59,166 nt of DNA from JAGLTQ01 sp964605385 (GTDB taxonomy: Bacteria > Pseudomonadota > Gammaproteobacteria > UBA6429 > Thiohalophilaceae), in contig CAZSCK010000005.1 of the NCBI GenBank assembly GCA_964605385.1, positions 1-59,166 on the forward strand, given 5' to 3'. This document shows positions 6,750 to 16,153 of the stretch, piece by piece. The notes under the pieces were generated by a model. It made no database searches. It saw only the letters and a program-made list of their open reading frames with translations, and was not told the origin of the DNA. Made by a program: the position numbers and the translations under genes. The stretch's first letter is position 1. Each line of letters begins with the position of its first letter.

Positions 6750-9700
6750 TTATTTATTTTCTAGTTTACTTTCAATAATTTCCAGGAGTTCTTTAACGTT
6801 AACAGGTTTTGTAATGTAACCATCAAAGCCTGCTTTTTTACCAGCCTCAAGATCTTTAGACATTGCATTAGCACTAATTGCAACAACCGGTATATTTTTA
6901 GATGACGCTTCACTTCTTAATTGTTTAAGAACTTCATAACCATCCATCCCCGGTAAATTAATATCTAACAATATTAAATCTGGTAAATGTTCCATGGCTA
7001 ATTCCAGACCCAATAAAGGTTCTGGGGCGCTCCACATATGAACACAGGGCAGACTATCCAATACTTGTTCTACCAGTCTTAAATTTGCAGGGTTATCTTC
7101 TATATATAGAACAGACTTTTTTTTCTTTGTATTGCCCACTCCATTCTCCTTTAAAATCGTTTTTACAGAGGTTTCATTTTCATTAAACAAATTGTCGTTT
7201 TCACAACTCACCGGAATTTCAATCCAAAAAGTGCTTCCAACACCTACTTCACTGTTTACTCCTATACTACCGCCCATAAGTTCAACAAGTTTTTTAGTTA
7301 TAACCAGCCCTATGCCTGCCCCCTCAATATCTGTTTGTTCAAAGCCTAATCGGTTAAATGCTTTAAATAATTGTTTCTGTTGCTTACCATCCAGCCCCTT
7401 CCCTGTATCTGTTACACTAATACGAAATGAATTATTTTTGTTTTTACTATAATAAAGTGTAACCTTTCCATTTTCATTATTATATTTAACTGCATTACTC
7501 ATTAAATTTAAAATAATTTGTTTAAAACGTGTTTCATCTAACAATGCAAAATATTCTTCTTCTATTAATGTACCAATATCTACTTGAATGTCATCCTTTA
7601 TTATAATTACTTCAATACCCCGCTTCTGTGCTAATGGCATTATCAGCTGTAAAGATTCAGCAATAACATTACTCACCTTGATTTTACTAAAAGATAAATC
7701 AATATGATCAGTTTCAATTTTAGAAAGATCTAACACTTCATTAATCAAGTTCATCAAGTGTTTTCCTGCAATTGATATTTCATTTACATTACTTAGTTGA
7801 ACCTCTGTTAAAGGTTGTGTCTTGTTTATTTTAAGTAATTGACTAAAACCTATAATGGCATTCATTGGTGTGCGCAACTCATGACTCATGCTGGAAAGAA
7901 ACTCTGATTTTGCGAGATTGGATTTTTCAGCCTCTTGACGGGCTGCAATCAGGTTTTGCTCAACCTGTTTAAGTTCAGTTATATCACGAACTACGCCTAA
8001 CATATGTTGTGCATTGCCTTGCCCGTCGCGGACTACATCACCACTTTCATGTACCCAGTGTTCACTACCATCTGGCCAAACAGTCCGATGTTCAATATCG
8101 TAGTCTTCACCTTTTTGTACACAGTTTGTAATTGCATCAATAACCATTTGTTGATCATCCGGATGAATGGCTGCTACAAAATTATCATAGGTAGTTTTTA
8201 TAAGTTCCTTATTGTAACCAAAGAGTGGCCAAATAAGATCAGACCAAAATAAATCACCTGTCACTATATTCCAATCCCATGAACCAATATTTGCAAACTC
8301 CTGACTCCGCTTTAAACGCTGTTCACTCACTCTTAACTCAGTTACATCTGTACGAACAGATACATACTTGTACGGTTTACCGTTATCACCTATAAAAGGA
8401 ACTATGGTGGAATCAACCCAATACTCCCTCCCTTCTTTTGTGTAATTACAAATAACACCATGCCACACATTGCCACTGGAAATTCTGCTCCACAACTCTT
8501 TATAAAATCGTTCATCATGCTGTTCTGATTTGAGTAAACGATGATTCTGGCCAAGTAATTCTTCAGAACTATATCCACTTATTTCACAGAACTTTTTATT
8601 TACATGGGTTATTCGACCTGCAACATCAGCTGTACTGACAATCGCATGCTGATCCAGCGTTACAAGTTGATATTTGTTTTCTCGTATTATATTTTTTAAA
8701 TCTCGATTAAGCCTGATATTTTTACGTGCTCGCTGTGCAGAAGCATTAACCGTTGCAATAAGTTTGTTTGCATTAAGTGGTTTTACTAAAAAATCATCAG
8801 CGCCGAGTGACATTGCTTCCAGCTGATTATTAATATATTGTTCATCTGATAAAAATAAAACAGGAATCAATGCCCACTGATCATCCTGCCTAATCATATT
8901 CACCAGTTCTGTACCCGAACACCCTGACATATACAGATCTATAATAATGACATCAGGTTGAAAAACTTTTATCAAATTAAAAGCTTTAAGTGGCTCGGAT
9001 ACCGCTTCTACGATTAAACCAGCTTCAGATAAAATGGTTGCATAACACTCCAGTAAATATACATCATTGTCGACAATCATCACCCGACCAGATAAATCAT
9101 CCAGATGTGGATTCAACCCTTTTATTGTCTGAATAATTTTATTCATTGCAACAGGTTTACAAAAATATCGATCTGCACCTGCTCGTGCTGCTTCTAACCT
9201 TGACTCAGCTTCAGTAGAATTTGAAATATAGATAATAGGTACACATGATTTAAACTTGTTTTTTAAATACGAAACCGCATCAACACCAGCAATATCACCA
9301 TCAATGAAATCCATATCAACAATAATAACTGCAGGTATTTCTTCTTCATATACTTCTTCTAAAATACTTAATCTATGGAAGAGTTGTACGTTGTAAGAAA
9401 ATTCCCCCAAATTCGAAACCAACTCTGTTGCAAGTAATTCTTCGCCCAGCAATGTATATACAAGATCGTTTTCATTATTCTGTATAACTTTAACTGTCTT
9501 TATTGATGGTGCTTTAGAAAAGCCCCATTCTTCCGATGCTATTTTTAGCTGTTTAAACCATTTATTCAGTTTTTCTTTTGACTCGTCAAGAAAAGGAGTT
9601 ATATTGTTTTCATCTAATAACGGTTTAAATTCCAAATCTAATTTTCGAGCTAAAAAGCTTACTTCATCTGCACCATAAATACCGCCAGTATCAGCTAAGC

Positions 9701-9866
9701 GTAAGAGTGTATACTGCAATTGTTTTAAAATATGTTTATTATTATTTTTAACCAGGGAAGTCCACAGATCTTCAATTAATGAAATTCTGTTAGAAAGTTG
9801 CTCTTCAAATTCAGCTTGTAAAATACAAAATTTATTTTCTGAATATGATTTTTCAGTTAATGTCAT
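6750..9866 (-). CDS. Hybrid histidine kinase, degenerate Hpt-REC-REC-PAS-PAS-HisKA-HATPase-REC
   Basis: A 1038-residue soluble sensor kinase with no membrane segment. Approximate order: Hpt-like domain 1-115, receiver 130-250, receiver 262-380, PAS 400-515 and 520-640, HisKA 660-725 (SSMSHELRTPMNAI), HATPase 775-895 (NLMSNAVKYN, DTGKGL, GAGIGLVITKKL), and an intact receiver 918-1035 (YIEDN, LILLDINLPGMDG, ITKPVN). It is a paralogue of the kinase at 10669-14559. Its Hpt histidine position is Leu55. The acidic pair of the first receiver has become Gly-Glu, and that of the second is Asp-Asn. The core kinase and last receiver look functional. It lies 36 bases downstream of the HTH-receiver gene, so the two are probably cotranscribed. 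Confidence 0.9.
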   Translation of the reverse strand: MTLTEKSYSENKFCILQAEFEEQLSNRISLIEDLWTSLVKNNNKHILKQLQYTLLRLADTGGIYGADEVSFLARKLDLEFKPLLDENNITPFLDESKEKLNKWFKQLKIASEEWGFSKAPSIKTVKVIQNNENDLVYTLLGEELLATELVSNLGEFSYNVQLFHRLSILEEVYEEEIPAVIIVDMDFIDGDIAGVDAVSYLKNKFKSCVPIIYISNSTEAESRLEAARAGADRYFCKPVAMNKIIQTIKGLNPHLDDLSGRVMIVDNDVYLLECYATILSEAGLIVEAVSEPLKAFNLIKVFQPDVIIIDLYMSGCSGTELVNMIRQDDQWALIPVLFLSDEQYINNQLEAMSLGADDFLVKPLNANKLIATVNASAQRARKNIRLNRDLKNIIRENKYQLVTLDQHAIVSTADVAGRITHVNKKFCEISGYSSEELLGQNHRLLKSEQHDERFYKELWSRISSGNVWHGVICNYTKEGREYWVDSTIVPFIGDNGKPYKYVSVRTDVTELRVSEQRLKRSQEFANIGSWDWNIVTGDLFWSDLIWPLFGYNKELIKTTYDNFVAAIHPDDQQMVIDAITNCVQKGEDYDIEHRTVWPDGSEHWVHESGDVVRDGQGNAQHMLGVVRDITELKQVEQNLIAARQEAEKSNLAKSEFLSSMSHELRTPMNAIIGFSQLLKINKTQPLTEVQLSNVNEISIAGKHLMNLINEVLDLSKIETDHIDLSFSKIKVSNVIAESLQLIMPLAQKRGIEVIIIKDDIQVDIGTLIEEEYFALLDETRFKQIILNLMSNAVKYNNENGKVTLYYSKNKNNSFRISVTDTGKGLDGKQQKQLFKAFNRLGFEQTDIEGAGIGLVITKKLVELMGGSIGVNSEVGVGSTFWIEIPVSCENDNLFNENETSVKTILKENGVGNTKKKKSVLYIEDNPANLRLVEQVLDSLPCVHMWSAPEPLLGLELAMEHLPDLILLDINLPGMDGYEVLKQLRSEASSKNIPVVAISANAMSKDLEAGKKAGFDGYITKPVNVKELLEIIESKLENK

Positions 9867-9902
9867 TTTTAGTCTCTAAATTTTACAGGATTATCATTAA
9901 GT

Positions 9903-10490
9903 CTAAGCAACATATAATTCTATCTTTTTACGTAGCAGGTACTCTAATTCGACGAACGGTATCGGTTTTCTTATAACTAATACATCTTGAGGCAAGCCAC
10001 CTTTTATTTTTATCTCACCATCTGTTAAAGCACTTACCGCAATAATGAGGCAATGTTTTAAATCCAGATTCTCTTTTATCGCTCTTATCATTTCAAAGCC
10101 ATTCATATTTGGCATTATCAAATCAGTAATAATAATATCCGGTGATGTTTTTCCGATATTAATCAAGCCTGCATAGCCATCTTTAGAGATATAAAAATTT
10201 GCATTCATTTGCCAAATTTCAAACTGCTCTTCATACAATATCCGCTCTTGTTCATTGTCTTCCACTACTACGATTGATAATGCTTGTTTGCCTGATTTTT
10301 TAGTCGAGATATTTTTTTGTTGGCTTAACATTTCTAATACAGAAGTTTTGTCTATTCGACGATGGCCACCAACAGTAGTCCATGCACGCAACATTCCATT
10401 GTCACTCCACAACTGTATTGTACTGACAGCAACGTTTAAAAGTTCAGCTGCCTGGCTAGTAGAAAGGTAGTCTTTTTGTTTACCATTCAT
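9903..10490 (-). CDS. MerR/excisionase-type HTH fused to a receiver domain
   Basis: A 195-residue protein. Residues about 8-60 form a MerR/HTH_17-type DNA-binding domain (LSTSQAAELLNVAVSTIQLW, then VGGHRRID). Residues about 70-195 form a receiver with the acidic pair in VVVEDNEQ, phospho-Asp in IIITDLIMPNMNG, Ser in AVSAL and Lys in RKPIP, all intact. Placing the DNA-binding domain N-terminal to the receiver is the reverse of OmpR and NarL regulators. I chose the ATG at 10488-10490 because GAGG lies just upstream; a longer frame opens at 10535. It sits between the two hybrid kinases and may be the DNA-binding output of their phosphorelay (inference). Confidence 0.85.
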   Translation of the reverse strand: MNGKQKDYLSTSQAAELLNVAVSTIQLWSDNGMLRAWTTVGGHRRIDKTSVLEMLSQQKNISTKKSGKQALSIVVVEDNEQERILYEEQFEIWQMNANFYISKDGYAGLINIGKTSPDIIITDLIMPNMNGFEMIRAIKENLDLKHCLIIAVSALTDGEIKIKGGLPQDVLVIRKPIPFVELEYLLRKKIELYVA

Positions 10491-10668
10491 ATTTAACCTC
10501 TCTAAATATAGGTTTAATATTGCTGTGTGAAACAATCATTTTCATCATAATAATCAGTATCGGCACTTTTTAGCGCTACTTTAGTAGATTAATCATGTAT
10601 TAAGGGTATTACTGTGAGGATATGGAATGTAGGGGGGATTAATAATAAATATTTATATTTAACTATTC

Positions 10669-13600
10669 TCAATTACCATTTTTCAATTTTTCTTTAACGG
10701 TTGATAACAGTTCTTTTATGTTAATTGGCTTAGTGATGTAGTCATCAAATCCAGCTTCGAAGCCTTTTTCTATATCTTTTGGCATGGCATTGGCGCTAAT
10801 CGCAATTACAGGGGTATTCCGTGTCCCGTCTCGATCTTTTAATAATTTAAGCACTTCAAACCCATCCATACCGGGTAGATTAATATCCAGTAATATTAAA
10901 TCTGGTTTATTTGCTGCGGCTAATTCAAGTCCTAACATAGGTTCATGTGCGCTCCACATATGCAGGTTAGGCAAACGTCCTAATAACTGTGTCACTAAGC
11001 GTAGATTTGCAGGGTTATCTTCAATATAAAGTACAGTACATTGTTTAGTTTCGAGGACTATTTCATCTCCGGGTAAAGAGGCATCTGTCACTATATCGGG
11101 GGAGCTACTTAAGCCACTTGGCAATTCAAACCAGAAAGTACTGCCAACTCCAACTTCACTTTCAACACCAAGCTGCCCACCCATGAGTTCTACAATATTT
11201 TTTGTAATAACTAAACCAATCCCGGTACCTTCAATTTCAGTGTTTTCTGCACCCAAACGATTAAAGGCGGTAAAAAGTTGTTCTTGTTTATTCTGAGTTA
11301 ATCCTTGTCCTGTATCAGTTATGCTAATACGAATATTATCTCCATACTCATCACAATTAATTGTAATTAACCCGTTCTCAGAATTGTATTTAACAGCATT
11401 ACTCAGGAAATTAATAATAACCTGTTTTAAGCGCGTAAAATCTGCTCGAACAATATTTCGATTCTCGGCAAATTCAGTAATCGTAAATTCAGCTTCATTA
11501 CGAAATAGTTTAATAGAAATACCGCGCTTCTCCGCAAGAGGATGAATGAGCTGCAGTGATTGAATAACAGCATCACCTAATAATACATCTTCAATTGATA
11601 GATCAATTCGACCCGCTTCAATTTGTGAGAGGTCCAGCACTTCATTAATAAGTTCTAATAAGTGATCACTGGCTTTTAATATCTCAGTAACATTTTCTTT
11701 TTGATCCTTAGTCAATGCTTGTTCAATTTCCATCTCTAACAGTTGTCCGAAACCCATAATTGCATTCATGGGTGTTCTTAATTCATGGCTCATGCTTGAA
11801 AGAAATTGAGATTTAGCACGGTTTGCATTTTCCGCTTCTTCTCGGGCTTGAACCGAACTTTGTTCAGCATTTTTTTGCTGAGTAATATCACCGTGGATAC
11901 CGATCATCCGTAGCGGCCTACCCTTTTTATTATGTTCTACCACGGTACCTCTAGACAACACCCACTTGTAACTACCATCTTTGCAGCGCAGCCGCTGTTC
12001 CATAACATATGGCAAGTTCTGATTTTTCAAATAGTTTTTTTGATAATTGGCCAGATAATTTTTTAGATTATGTGTAACCTCTGCTATGTCGTCAGGATGA
12101 ATTAGGTTGGCCCAAGTATCAAGATGACGCGGCAACTCATTTTCTTCATAACCCAGCATTTCCATGGCAAGTCGACTATGCTGCATGGAATTAGTTCGGA
12201 TGTCCCACTCCCAAATACCATCACCAGCACTTTCGACAGCAAAAACAAGCCGCTCCTCGGTTTCCCGTTGCTTAGCTTCAGCTGTCACTCGCTCGGTTAT
12301 ATCCTGTATAGTACCGGACATCCTTAATAATTGACCATCAGCATCAGTTTCTGCTCTTGCAAGCTCATGTACATAATTTATTGTGCCGTCTGGTAATACT
12401 ATGCGATGCTCTACATCATGAAGCCCCGTTTGTTCTGCACGTTTTTCACTTTCAAGTACCTTTTCTCTATCATCAGGATGTATTGCCGCATGAAACGCTT
12501 CAACACTTGCTGCAAAACTGCCCGGCTCATAACCAAAAATTCGGTATATCTCATCAGACCAGTTTAACTCTCCAGTGATTATGTCAGCCTGCCAGTTACC
12601 AATACGTGCCAGAGTTTGTGCCTGACGTAGCTGAAGTTCACTATCGACTAAAGCCAGTTCGGTACGTTTGCGAGCATCAATGTCCTGCACCACACCTAGC
12701 ATATGCAATGCTTCACCATTCTCATTGCGTACTACGTCACCACTTTCATGCACCCAATGCACACTGTGATCAGACCATAACACACGATGTTCAATGTTAT
12801 AGCTACTTCCATTTTTAACGCATTCATTTACCGCATTCATTACCTTTTTCCGGTCATCGGGGTATACCGCGATAAGAAAATTATCATAGCTAGATTCGGT
12901 TTCTGATTTTTTATAACCAAATAAAGGCCAGATTCGATCAGACCAGTACAATTCCCCGGTTTTTATATTCCAGTCCCAGGTACCAATATTGGCAAACTCC
13001 TGGCTTCGTTCTAAACGCTCTTCACTTTGCATAAGTGAAGTTATATCTGTTCGCGCAGAAACATATTTATAAGGTTTACCTTTTTCATCCAAAAAAGGAA
13101 CAATCGTAGATTCAACCCAGTATTCATCACCAGCTTTGTTAAAGTTACAAATCGTGCCATGCCAAACTTGTCCACTGGAAATAGTTTCCCACATGTCCTG
13201 ATAAAATGAATCAGGATGATGAGCAGATTTTAAGAGTCGATGATTTAGCCCTATTAATTCTTCTCGACTATAACCTGATATTTTACAAAACTTGTCATTA
13301 ACACTAATAATACAACCAGCAACATCAGAAGTACTGACAATATCATGTTGATTTGATGTAATAAGTTGAAACTCACCTTCACGTATTGCTGATTCCAGAT
13401 CTTTATTAAGCCGGTTACTCCAGCGAGCCCTTTTAGCCTTTGCGGTTACTGCTGATACCAGATGACTCGCAGAAACAGGTTTAACCATGAAGTTTTCACC
13501 TCCAAGGTTCATCGCATCAAGTTGAATATTGAGATCTGATTCGGTAGATAAAAACATGATAGGGGTTAATGCCCAGGCATCATCCTGACGAATAACCTGT

Positions 13601-14559
13601 GCAAGCTCTGGACCAGAACATTCAGGCATATAAACATCAAGTACAATAACATCAGGCTTAAATTCTTGCAGTGCATTTAATCCATCCAGAGGGTTAGATA
13701 TGGTTTTAACTTCCACACCTGCAGCATGAAGCACCGTTTCATAATACTTCAGTAAACTAACATCATCATCTACAAATAAAACACGAAAAGGTTGTGTTAT
13801 TGTTCTTTCAATCAAACCATTTAACGTTGGTATAATCTTTTTAACATCAAGTGGTTTACAGAAATAGCGCTGCGCCCCTGCACGAGCGGCTGATAAACGT
13901 GCCTCCATATCATTTCGTACTGAAATAAAAATAACAGGTGGGCACTTATCAATTTCTTTTTGTAAGCGGCTAATAACTTCTGAGCCAGCAATGCTTCCTT
14001 TCTGAAAAACAATATCCATAATGATTGCTGATGGAACTTCTTTGGAAAAAGCAGCCTCAAAGCTATCTAGTTCTGAAAAATATTCTACTCTAAAATCAGC
14101 TTTTTCAAGTTGAACAACTAAATCAGCGGCTAATAGCTCATCATCTTCAGCAAGATAAATTAAATCACGGTTACGTTTCTCTTTAACTTCAACCGGTTGT
14201 AGATAGGGGATTTTTGAAGGTTGCCATTTTTCAGCAATATCTTTGAGTTTTAAAACCAAATCTGTAATTTGTTTTTTTATTGCGCCAGATGGGTTATTTT
14301 CTTCTAATAGAAGTTTAAGGTTTTGCTCTAATTCGCGAGAGACTGTAGTAATAACAATGGCACCAAAAGTTCCCCCCGTTCCAACCAGAGTATGTGCCAT
14401 TCGATAACAATCATTGAGAGTAGAATCCATCGCCTTATTAGCTAAAATTAAATTCCAGCTTTGCTCAATATTTCTCACTTTTTCAGGGAGTGCACGCTTA
14501 AATTCAGCCTGTAAAGCAGCGAGTTGTTTTTCAATATCTGATTGACCAGGGGATGCCAT
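10669..14559 (-). CDS. Hybrid histidine kinase, Hpt-REC-REC-four PAS-HisKA-HATPase-REC
   Basis: A 1296-residue cytoplasmic sensor kinase. Approximate order: Hpt 1-110 with AHTLVGTGGTFGA and phospho-acceptor His56, receiver 132-245 (AEDDELLA, IIMDIVF), receiver 258-375 (FVDDDVSLL, VIVLDVYMPECSG), four PAS domains 395-910, HisKA 925-990 (SSMSHELRTPMNAI), HATPase 1035-1160 (NFLSNAVKYN, DTGQGL, GTGIGLVITKNI), and a final receiver 1180-1293 (YIEDN, LILLDINLPGMDG, ITKPIN). It matches the 1038-residue kinase over most of its length, with two extra PAS domains. Having Hpt and receivers at the N-terminus, before the sensor and kinase parts, is unusual. The ligands of the PAS domains cannot be told. 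Confidence 0.92.
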   Translation of the reverse strand: MASPGQSDIEKQLAALQAEFKRALPEKVRNIEQSWNLILANKAMDSTLNDCYRMAHTLVGTGGTFGAIVITTVSRELEQNLKLLLEENNPSGAIKKQITDLVLKLKDIAEKWQPSKIPYLQPVEVKEKRNRDLIYLAEDDELLAADLVVQLEKADFRVEYFSELDSFEAAFSKEVPSAIIMDIVFQKGSIAGSEVISRLQKEIDKCPPVIFISVRNDMEARLSAARAGAQRYFCKPLDVKKIIPTLNGLIERTITQPFRVLFVDDDVSLLKYYETVLHAAGVEVKTISNPLDGLNALQEFKPDVIVLDVYMPECSGPELAQVIRQDDAWALTPIMFLSTESDLNIQLDAMNLGGENFMVKPVSASHLVSAVTAKAKRARWSNRLNKDLESAIREGEFQLITSNQHDIVSTSDVAGCIISVNDKFCKISGYSREELIGLNHRLLKSAHHPDSFYQDMWETISSGQVWHGTICNFNKAGDEYWVESTIVPFLDEKGKPYKYVSARTDITSLMQSEERLERSQEFANIGTWDWNIKTGELYWSDRIWPLFGYKKSETESSYDNFLIAVYPDDRKKVMNAVNECVKNGSSYNIEHRVLWSDHSVHWVHESGDVVRNENGEALHMLGVVQDIDARKRTELALVDSELQLRQAQTLARIGNWQADIITGELNWSDEIYRIFGYEPGSFAASVEAFHAAIHPDDREKVLESEKRAEQTGLHDVEHRIVLPDGTINYVHELARAETDADGQLLRMSGTIQDITERVTAEAKQRETEERLVFAVESAGDGIWEWDIRTNSMQHSRLAMEMLGYEENELPRHLDTWANLIHPDDIAEVTHNLKNYLANYQKNYLKNQNLPYVMEQRLRCKDGSYKWVLSRGTVVEHNKKGRPLRMIGIHGDITQQKNAEQSSVQAREEAENANRAKSQFLSSMSHELRTPMNAIMGFGQLLEMEIEQALTKDQKENVTEILKASDHLLELINEVLDLSQIEAGRIDLSIEDVLLGDAVIQSLQLIHPLAEKRGISIKLFRNEAEFTITEFAENRNIVRADFTRLKQVIINFLSNAVKYNSENGLITINCDEYGDNIRISITDTGQGLTQNKQEQLFTAFNRLGAENTEIEGTGIGLVITKNIVELMGGQLGVESEVGVGSTFWFELPSGLSSSPDIVTDASLPGDEIVLETKQCTVLYIEDNPANLRLVTQLLGRLPNLHMWSAHEPMLGLELAAANKPDLILLDINLPGMDGFEVLKLLKDRDGTRNTPVIAISANAMPKDIEKGFEAGFDDYITKPINIKELLSTVKEKLKNGN

Positions 14560-14684
14560 ACATTCTCTCTTGTTATTAATGCCGGGCAGTTAATTTCCTA
14601 TTACGACTATTATTCCTAACATATATGTCGGCAATAATAATAAATTCTTTAATATTTAACAAAATATTAACTGTTTTTCAGGAC

Positions 14685-14714
14685 AAAAAAAAGCCCGTTA
14701 TACAACGGGCTTTC
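14685..14714 (-). terminator. Rho-independent terminator after purA
   Basis: On the minus strand AAGCCCGTTG-TA-TAACGGGCTT is followed by a U-run (A-run 14685-14690 on the plus strand). It lies 18 bases beyond the purA stop and separates purA from the kinase gene. Confidence 0.85.
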
Positions 14715-14732
14715 TTTAATTTAACCTAATGA

Positions 14733-16043
14733 TTAATCATAAGGATGTCGTAAGACTATGGTATCAACTCGATCTGGTCCAGTTGAAATAATATCAACAG
14801 GAACACCAGCAACTTCTTCAATTTTCTTGATATAAGCTTTGGCATTTTCAGGCAAGTCATCATAGTTTTGAACACCAACAGTGCTTTCAGTCCAGCCCGG
14901 CATTTCAATGTATTTAGGTACACATTCTTCGTATGCATCTGCACCGATAGGTGGTGCATCGACTTCTATACCATCATGATCATAACCTACTGCAATGCGT
15001 AAGGTTTCAATGCCATCAAGTACATCCATCTTGGTTAAACAAATACCGGTTAAAGAATTTATTTGTGCAGAGCGTCGTAAACAAACAGCATCTAACCAAC
15101 CACAACGACGAGCACGTCCGGTTGTTGCACCGAACTCATTACCTTCTTTTGCTAAGTGTGCGCCGACAGGATCATTAAGTTCTTCACCATCGTACAATTC
15201 TGTTGGGAATGGACCTGCACCTACGCGCGTGGTGTAGGCTTTTGTAATGCCTAAAACGTAATCAATATCTTTCGGTCCAACGCCTGTTCCCGTTAACGCA
15301 CCACCGGCAGTTGGATTCGATGAGGTTACATAAGGATAAGTACCGTGATCAATATCAAGCAATGTACCTTGTGCACCTTCAAACATAATGTTTTTACCAT
15401 CGGCACGCATTTCATGCAACATACCTGTTACGTCAGCAACCATTGGGCGAATGACTTCAGCCATTTCTAAGCCGTAATCCAATACTTCCTGGAAATCAAT
15501 AGTCGGAGCTTTAAAGTAATTTTTAAGGGCAAAGTTATGGTAATCCAATACTTCACCTAAACGCGCAGCAAAGCGTTCACGATGTAACATGTCGCCGACT
15601 TTTAAGCCACGACGCGAAATTTTGTCTTCGTAAGCCGGACCAATACCACGACCGGTTGTACCAATGGCTTTTTTACCACGAGCGATTTCACGCGCCTGGT
15701 CGAGAGCAATATGATAAGGAAGAATTAAAGTGCAAGCTTCACTAATAAATAAACGGCCTTCTGTATTGACGCCGTTTTCTTTTAACATATCCAACTCTTT
15801 AACTAATGCATCAGGAGCTAAAACAACACCATTACCTATCATGCACTTCACATTTTCACGCAAGATACCTGAAGGAATTAAATGCAAAACAGTTTTCTTG
15901 CCGTCGATAACTAAAGTATGACCCGCATTATGACCACCTTGAAAACGTACAACTGCATCTGCACGTTCTGTTAGTAAATCAACCACTTTACCTTTGCCTT
16001 CATCACCCCATTGAGTGCCGACAATAATGACGTTCTTACCCAT
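14733..16043 (-). CDS. purA: Adenylosuccinate synthetase
   Basis: Catalyses the GTP-dependent first step from IMP to AMP, joining IMP and aspartate. The 436-residue product carries the family signatures: N-terminal GTQWGDEGKGKVVD, GGHNAGHT with the catalytic His, GTTGRGIGPAYEDK, FEGAQGTLLDIDHGTYP, TGVGPKDIDYVLG, TTGRARRCGWLD and the GTP-binding TKMDVLDG. Length and start are normal. hisZ lies 110 bases upstream on the same strand with a palindromic repeat between. A clear terminator follows. Confidence 0.97.
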   Translation of the reverse strand: MGKNVIIVGTQWGDEGKGKVVDLLTERADAVVRFQGGHNAGHTLVIDGKKTVLHLIPSGILRENVKCMIGNGVVLAPDALVKELDMLKENGVNTEGRLFISEACTLILPYHIALDQAREIARGKKAIGTTGRGIGPAYEDKISRRGLKVGDMLHRERFAARLGEVLDYHNFALKNYFKAPTIDFQEVLDYGLEMAEVIRPMVADVTGMLHEMRADGKNIMFEGAQGTLLDIDHGTYPYVTSSNPTAGGALTGTGVGPKDIDYVLGITKAYTTRVGAGPFPTELYDGEELNDPVGAHLAKEGNEFGATTGRARRCGWLDAVCLRRSAQINSLTGICLTKMDVLDGIETLRIAVGYDHDGIEVDAPPIGADAYEECVPKYIEMPGWTESTVGVQNYDDLPENAKAYIKKIEEVAGVPVDIISTGPDRVDTIVLRHPYD

Positions 16044-16104
16044 AATTACTACCCATTATTTAATAATTTATAAATCTTTTAGTTTGCAGATTCTTTTAGT
16101 CCGC

Positions 16105-16152
16105 GTCGGGCTGAAGCCCGACCTACATAAGTCAAAATCAGTCTGACCTACA
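16105..16152. repeat. Palindromic repeat between hisZ and purA
   Basis: GTCGGGCT-GA-AGCCCGAC followed by CTAC, then GTCTGACCTACA some 15 bases later. These are the same GTAGGTC/GACCTAC end motifs seen at 17365-17541 and 37883-37907. Confidence 0.6.
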
Positions 16153-16153
16153 A

